A stretch of 64,000 nucleotides of DNA from Pseudomonas lini (GTDB taxonomy: Bacteria; Pseudomonadota; Gammaproteobacteria; Pseudomonadales; Pseudomonadaceae). Under the pieces are notes generated by a model. It was not told where the DNA came from. It searched no databases and saw nothing but the letters and a program-made list of their open reading frames with translations. This document shows positions 60,978-64,000 of this stretch, in pieces. A program made the translations under genes and the position numbers. The DNA lies in NCBI RefSeq assembly GCF_001042905.1, contig NZ_JYLB01000006.1:186001-250000 (forward strand), in the 5' to 3' direction. Position 1 is the stretch's first letter, and each line of letters opens with the position of its first letter.

Positions 60978-63389
60978 CTATTGCCCCGAACGCGCTGGCA
61001 ACAGCTTCAACGTACTACGGGTATTGGCCGTCACTTCTTCCTCATTGAAATGCGCCTGGTAATAAACCCCTTCGATATACGCCTCGGCCTGATCGGCATA
61101 GTGGCTGTTGAACGGCACGCCGCTCTGGCCGACCGGGTTGATGGTCAGGCTGTGGGCCGGGTCGGCGAAGTCGATCAGCCGTCGCGTCGACGGGCCGTAA
61201 GTCACAGGCCACGGCGCCGGGCCGATCTTGGCCGAGAGGTTGTTCGGCACTTCGTGGGTGCCGGGCGCCGCGAACGGCCCGACGTTGAAGATCCGCTCCA
61301 GCGGTTTCTGCGTCCCCAGCGGATGGCCGTGAGTCAAGGTGTGCGCCTTGCCCCACTGCCATTGTGTGGAATCGGCGCCCAGGGTGGTCTTGAGGTGAGC
61401 CATGCTCGCTTGCCAGGCGACCTTGACCGTATCGGCGCGGGTTTCCTTGCCGGGGGTGTTGCGGTTGTCCCACCACGGTGAGTCGGCGGAGGCTGCCAGA
61501 CGCGGCAGTGCGGCATCGATCACTCGGGTCGGGAGCAGCGTTTCGAAGAAGTCATTGCCCAGTTCATCGCGCATCGCCGCGTCGGTAAGGTTGAACAAAA
61601 ACTGGTTGAACAGCGTGGCGCTGATGGAGTCCAGCGGGTAATCGCCGCTCCACTGTGCCAGTTGCTCGACCAGTTTTAGCTCGGCGGGATCGCTCACCAC
61701 TTCACGCAGTACCGGTAGCAACGGCGCCAGCAAGCGCGGACCGTAGTCGGTGGTGGTGCCCAGTTGCAGCTTCTGGTTGGAGTCGTTGTCCCACTTCACG
61801 TTCTTGTCGCTGAGTTGACGATTGAGCTGCTGACCGCGATCGGCGAGGTTGTAGTAACCGGGAATTTCCATGCCGGTCGGCGACACCGGCTGGAAGTTGG
61901 CCGAGACGATATAGCCCCGCGCCGGGTTCTCTTCCTGTGGGTTGGCGCTGAACGGGTAGAAACCTTCCTTGTCCGCCTGAGGGGTGCTGCCGTCGAGGAT
62001 GAAACCGGGCTTCACCCCGGTCGGGCGCTTGGGCAGCAACGCCGAGGCCCACCAACCGATGTCGCCCTTGGCGTTGGCGTAGACGATGTTCAGCCCCGGA
62101 GCCTGAACCTTGGCCGACGCGGCACGGGCCTTGGCCAGGGTGTCGGCGCGGTTGAGCTGGTAGAAGCCATCGAGGATCGGATTCGGCGTCTCGAGGAAGG
62201 CCCACCACATGGCGACCGGCGTCTTGCCGGCGGCGGTGCCGAGTGCATCGTTGATGATCGGGCCGTGGGGCGACTGGCGCAGGGTCAGCGTGACCGGTGA
62301 CTGGCCTTTGACCGCGATCTGTTGTTCGGTGTTGACCATGTCGACCCACTGGCCGCGATACCAGACCTGGTTCGGGTTGTCCGGGTTGACCTTCTCTGCG
62401 ATCAGGTCCAGATCGTCGTTCTGGAACATTGTCAGGCTCCAGCCGAAGTCCAGGTTATGGCCGAGAAACGCAAACGGCACCAGTGCTTGATGGTAGCCAT
62501 ACAGCTCGAAACCCGGCGCCGACAGATGCGCTTCGTACCACACCGACGGCACCGAGAAGCGAATGTGCGGGTCACCGGCCAGCAGTGGTTTACCGCTTTT
62601 GCTGCGGTTGCCGGAAATCACCCAGGCATTGCTGCCTTCGAATTGCGGCAGGCCATTGTCGGCCAGCGCCTGCTCACTCAAACGGGCGAGGGCGTTCAGA
62701 TCCGTCCAGTCATTGGCAGTGAGGGCCGGTGCAGGGTTGGTGCGCCTTTTGGCCAGCACGCCCTTGGGCTGCCAGTCGAGATCGAAGATGTTCAGGTACT
62801 CGGCGCCCAGTTGGTCACGCACGTAAGTCAGCAACGGTTCGGTGCGAAACGCCGCGGCAAAGCTATAGGCCATGTAGCCAGCGATGCTGATGCTGTCTTC
62901 GGCGGTGAAAGGGCGCTTGGGGATCCCCAGTACATCGAACTCTACCGGCGCAGCGTGGCTGTCCTGATATTGATTGATGCCGTCCAGATAGGCTTGCAGC
63001 GCTTTCCACGCCGGAGACTGACGATCCAGCGCGGCCACGTAACTTTCAGCCCGTTCGCGGATGCGCAGGCTGCGAAACAGTTTGTCGGTGTCGATCAGTT
63101 TCGGGCCGAGGACTTCGGCCAGCTCTCCACGGGCCAGGCGCCGCATGGCTTCCATCTGGAACAGTCGGTCCTGAGCATGCACGTAGCCGAGGGCGCGGTA
63201 GAGGTCGGTTTCGTTTTCGGCACGGATATGCGGCACGCCGCGCACGTCGTAGCGCACGGTCACCGAACCTTGCAGGTGCTGCAACTCCACCTGGCCCTGG
63301 CGCGTCGGTTGCTTGCTGTACACATACCAGCCGCCCCCGGCGACGAGTACGACGATCAGCAAGGCAAGTACGGTCAGGACGCGTTTCAT
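60978..63389 (-). CDS. penicillin acylase family Ntn-hydrolase (HacB-like N-acyl-homoserine lactone acylase)
   Basis: 803 aa preprotein. Signal/anchor segment MKRVLTVLALLIVVLVAGGG, alpha chain, then the autocleavage site with the N-terminal serine nucleophile at about Ser253 in FEGSNAWVISG; beta chain follows with GDPHIRFSVPSVWYEAHL. The family cleaves amide-linked acyl chains from penicillins or AHL signals. P. aeruginosa HacB (PA0305) lies near the spu operon too, so orthology is likely. Start 63389 has AAGGAG upstream. Confidence 0.88.
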   Translation of the reverse strand: MKRVLTVLALLIVVLVAGGGWYVYSKQPTRQGQVELQHLQGSVTVRYDVRGVPHIRAENETDLYRALGYVHAQDRLFQMEAMRRLARGELAEVLGPKLIDTDKLFRSLRIRERAESYVAALDRQSPAWKALQAYLDGINQYQDSHAAPVEFDVLGIPKRPFTAEDSISIAGYMAYSFAAAFRTEPLLTYVRDQLGAEYLNIFDLDWQPKGVLAKRRTNPAPALTANDWTDLNALARLSEQALADNGLPQFEGSNAWVISGNRSKSGKPLLAGDPHIRFSVPSVWYEAHLSAPGFELYGYHQALVPFAFLGHNLDFGWSLTMFQNDDLDLIAEKVNPDNPNQVWYRGQWVDMVNTEQQIAVKGQSPVTLTLRQSPHGPIINDALGTAAGKTPVAMWWAFLETPNPILDGFYQLNRADTLAKARAASAKVQAPGLNIVYANAKGDIGWWASALLPKRPTGVKPGFILDGSTPQADKEGFYPFSANPQEENPARGYIVSANFQPVSPTGMEIPGYYNLADRGQQLNRQLSDKNVKWDNDSNQKLQLGTTTDYGPRLLAPLLPVLREVVSDPAELKLVEQLAQWSGDYPLDSISATLFNQFLFNLTDAAMRDELGNDFFETLLPTRVIDAALPRLAASADSPWWDNRNTPGKETRADTVKVAWQASMAHLKTTLGADSTQWQWGKAHTLTHGHPLGTQKPLERIFNVGPFAAPGTHEVPNNLSAKIGPAPWPVTYGPSTRRLIDFADPAHSLTINPVGQSGVPFNSHYADQAEAYIEGVYYQAHFNEEEVTANTRSTLKLLPARSGQ

Positions 63390-63492
63390 GGTGACTCCTT
63401 GTTCTTTCGGGATTGCCGCCCGTGTGGGCTGCAAACGTGTAGCACAGACCTCCTGTGCCGGGCATCGCGGTCCTGGAAAAGTCAGGAATGCC

Positions 63493-64000
63493 TTACTTCA
63501 CCACCTCAGCAGGCCACGGGCAGTAGCAACCTACCGCCAGCGTGTGGGTGGCGTTCACCGCCCGGCCTTCATTCAGCGCTTGCAGAATGGGCTCGATAAA
63601 GCTGTTGCTCGAATTGCAGGTCAGGCCTTCGCTGTACGGACCGAAATACGCCAGCCTGCCACTGCGGTCCCAGATCGCCACCGCCGGGCTGGCAGGGATC
63701 TGTTCAGAACCTGGCAGGACAGAGATGGTTTTGAGGCGACTCAACGTGCTGGGCAATTGACCATGGCTGCCGGGCTTTTGGACCGCATAGAACTCGACGC
63801 CCTGCGGTACATACTGCTCAACCAGTTCGGTCAGGTGTTGTTGGTTGCCGACATTGCACGGGCAGGCTGGGTCCCAGAAGTGCACCAGGCGAATGGCGCC
63901 GGGGCCGGCAAGTTCGTCCGGCAGGCGCAACGGGTCGCCGGAGAACACCGCAGTGTGCGAACTGAAGGCGCGCAAGTAGCGCCCCTGAAACCAGTCATAG
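63493..64000 (-). CDS. thioredoxin-like protein (DUF6436-type), N-terminus cut off by the window edge
   Basis: The frame stays open from the window's right edge; at least 168 residues are visible. LVHFWDPACPCNVGNQQHL has the thioredoxin-like start with a CPC motif instead of CxxC; ASPAVAIWDRSGRLAYFGPY is the cis-Pro region. Ends VGCYCPWPAEVVK, a Cys-rich tail. Likely a membrane-anchored or periplasmic redox protein; function unknown. Confidence 0.75.
   Translation of the reverse strand, partial: YDWFQGRYLRAFSSHTAVFSGDPLRLPDELAGPGAIRLVHFWDPACPCNVGNQQHLTELVEQYVPQGVEFYAVQKPGSHGQLPSTLSRLKTISVLPGSEQIPASPAVAIWDRSGRLAYFGPYSEGLTCNSSNSFIEPILQALNEGRAVNATHTLAVGCYCPWPAEVVK

Overview
The window looks like a piece of a Pseudomonas chromosome, probably from the P. 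fluorescens group. The proteins read as typical Pseudomonas orthologues, GC and codon use are high and even, and gene order matches what I recall of P. aeruginosa PAO1: ppk/ppx, trxA-rho-ubiD, zapA-ssrS-fthC with ygfB-pepP-ubiH-ubiI, gcvTHP, argE-argA, and the spu polyamine cluster followed by an acylase. Many REP-type palindromes of fluorescens-group style fill the gaps between genes. I see no phage, IS element, CRISPR, tRNA or rRNA. Both window edges cut genes (hemB on the left, a thioredoxin-like gene on the right).

Layout. 1-4.2 kb: end of hemB, then ppk1 and convergent ppx (polyphosphate synthesis and breakdown). 4.4-8.3 kb: polar amino-acid ABC importer with a divergent FadR-type regulator. 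8.4-12.8 kb: trxA, rho, ubiD and a ferredoxin-type flavin reductase. 13-18.3 kb: chaC, glpT (with a GlpR-like operator), quinone reductase, a FliL-like secreted protein, an EVE protein, a 49-aa small protein and fthC. 18.3-23.8 kb: 6S RNA, zapA and a ZapB-like gene, divergent from ygfB-pepP-ubiH-ubiI. 24-26.9 kb: ferric iron binding protein and permease without an ATPase. 27-31.6 kb: gcvT-gcvH-gcvP. 31.7-36.6 kb: a DUF2388 protein, an orphan GspE-type ATPase, a small ACT-like protein divergent from an Lrp regulator, and a CYTH/CHAD triphosphatase. 36.7-39.4 kb: argE and argA, the latter preceded by a tiny arginine-rich ORF.

39.5-47 kb is a sulfur-scavenging region: an orphan TauA-like binding protein, an OprD-family porin, the LsfA peroxiredoxin, and an ssu operon reading ssuE-ssuA-ssuC-ssuB-ssuF. 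The monooxygenase gene ssuD, normally between ssuA and ssuC, is absent: only six bases separate the two. AT-rich palindromes precede the transcription units here.

47-58.8 kb: a TetR regulator, then polyamine use: a gamma-glutamylpolyamine synthetase (spuI) divergent from spuA-B-C-D-E-F-G-H (hydrolase, synthetase, transaminase, two binding proteins, ATPase, two permeases). 59-64 kb: an HD-domain hydrolase, a GlxA-type regulator, a large Ntn-hydrolase acylase resembling HacB, and the cut-off thioredoxin-like gene.

Most of the window is conserved core genome. The points most worth a second look are the ssu operon without ssuD, the arginine-rich leader ORF before argA, the compound palindrome between the zapB-like gene and ygfB, the sulfur-region palindromes, and the way REP elements abut or supply stop codons.
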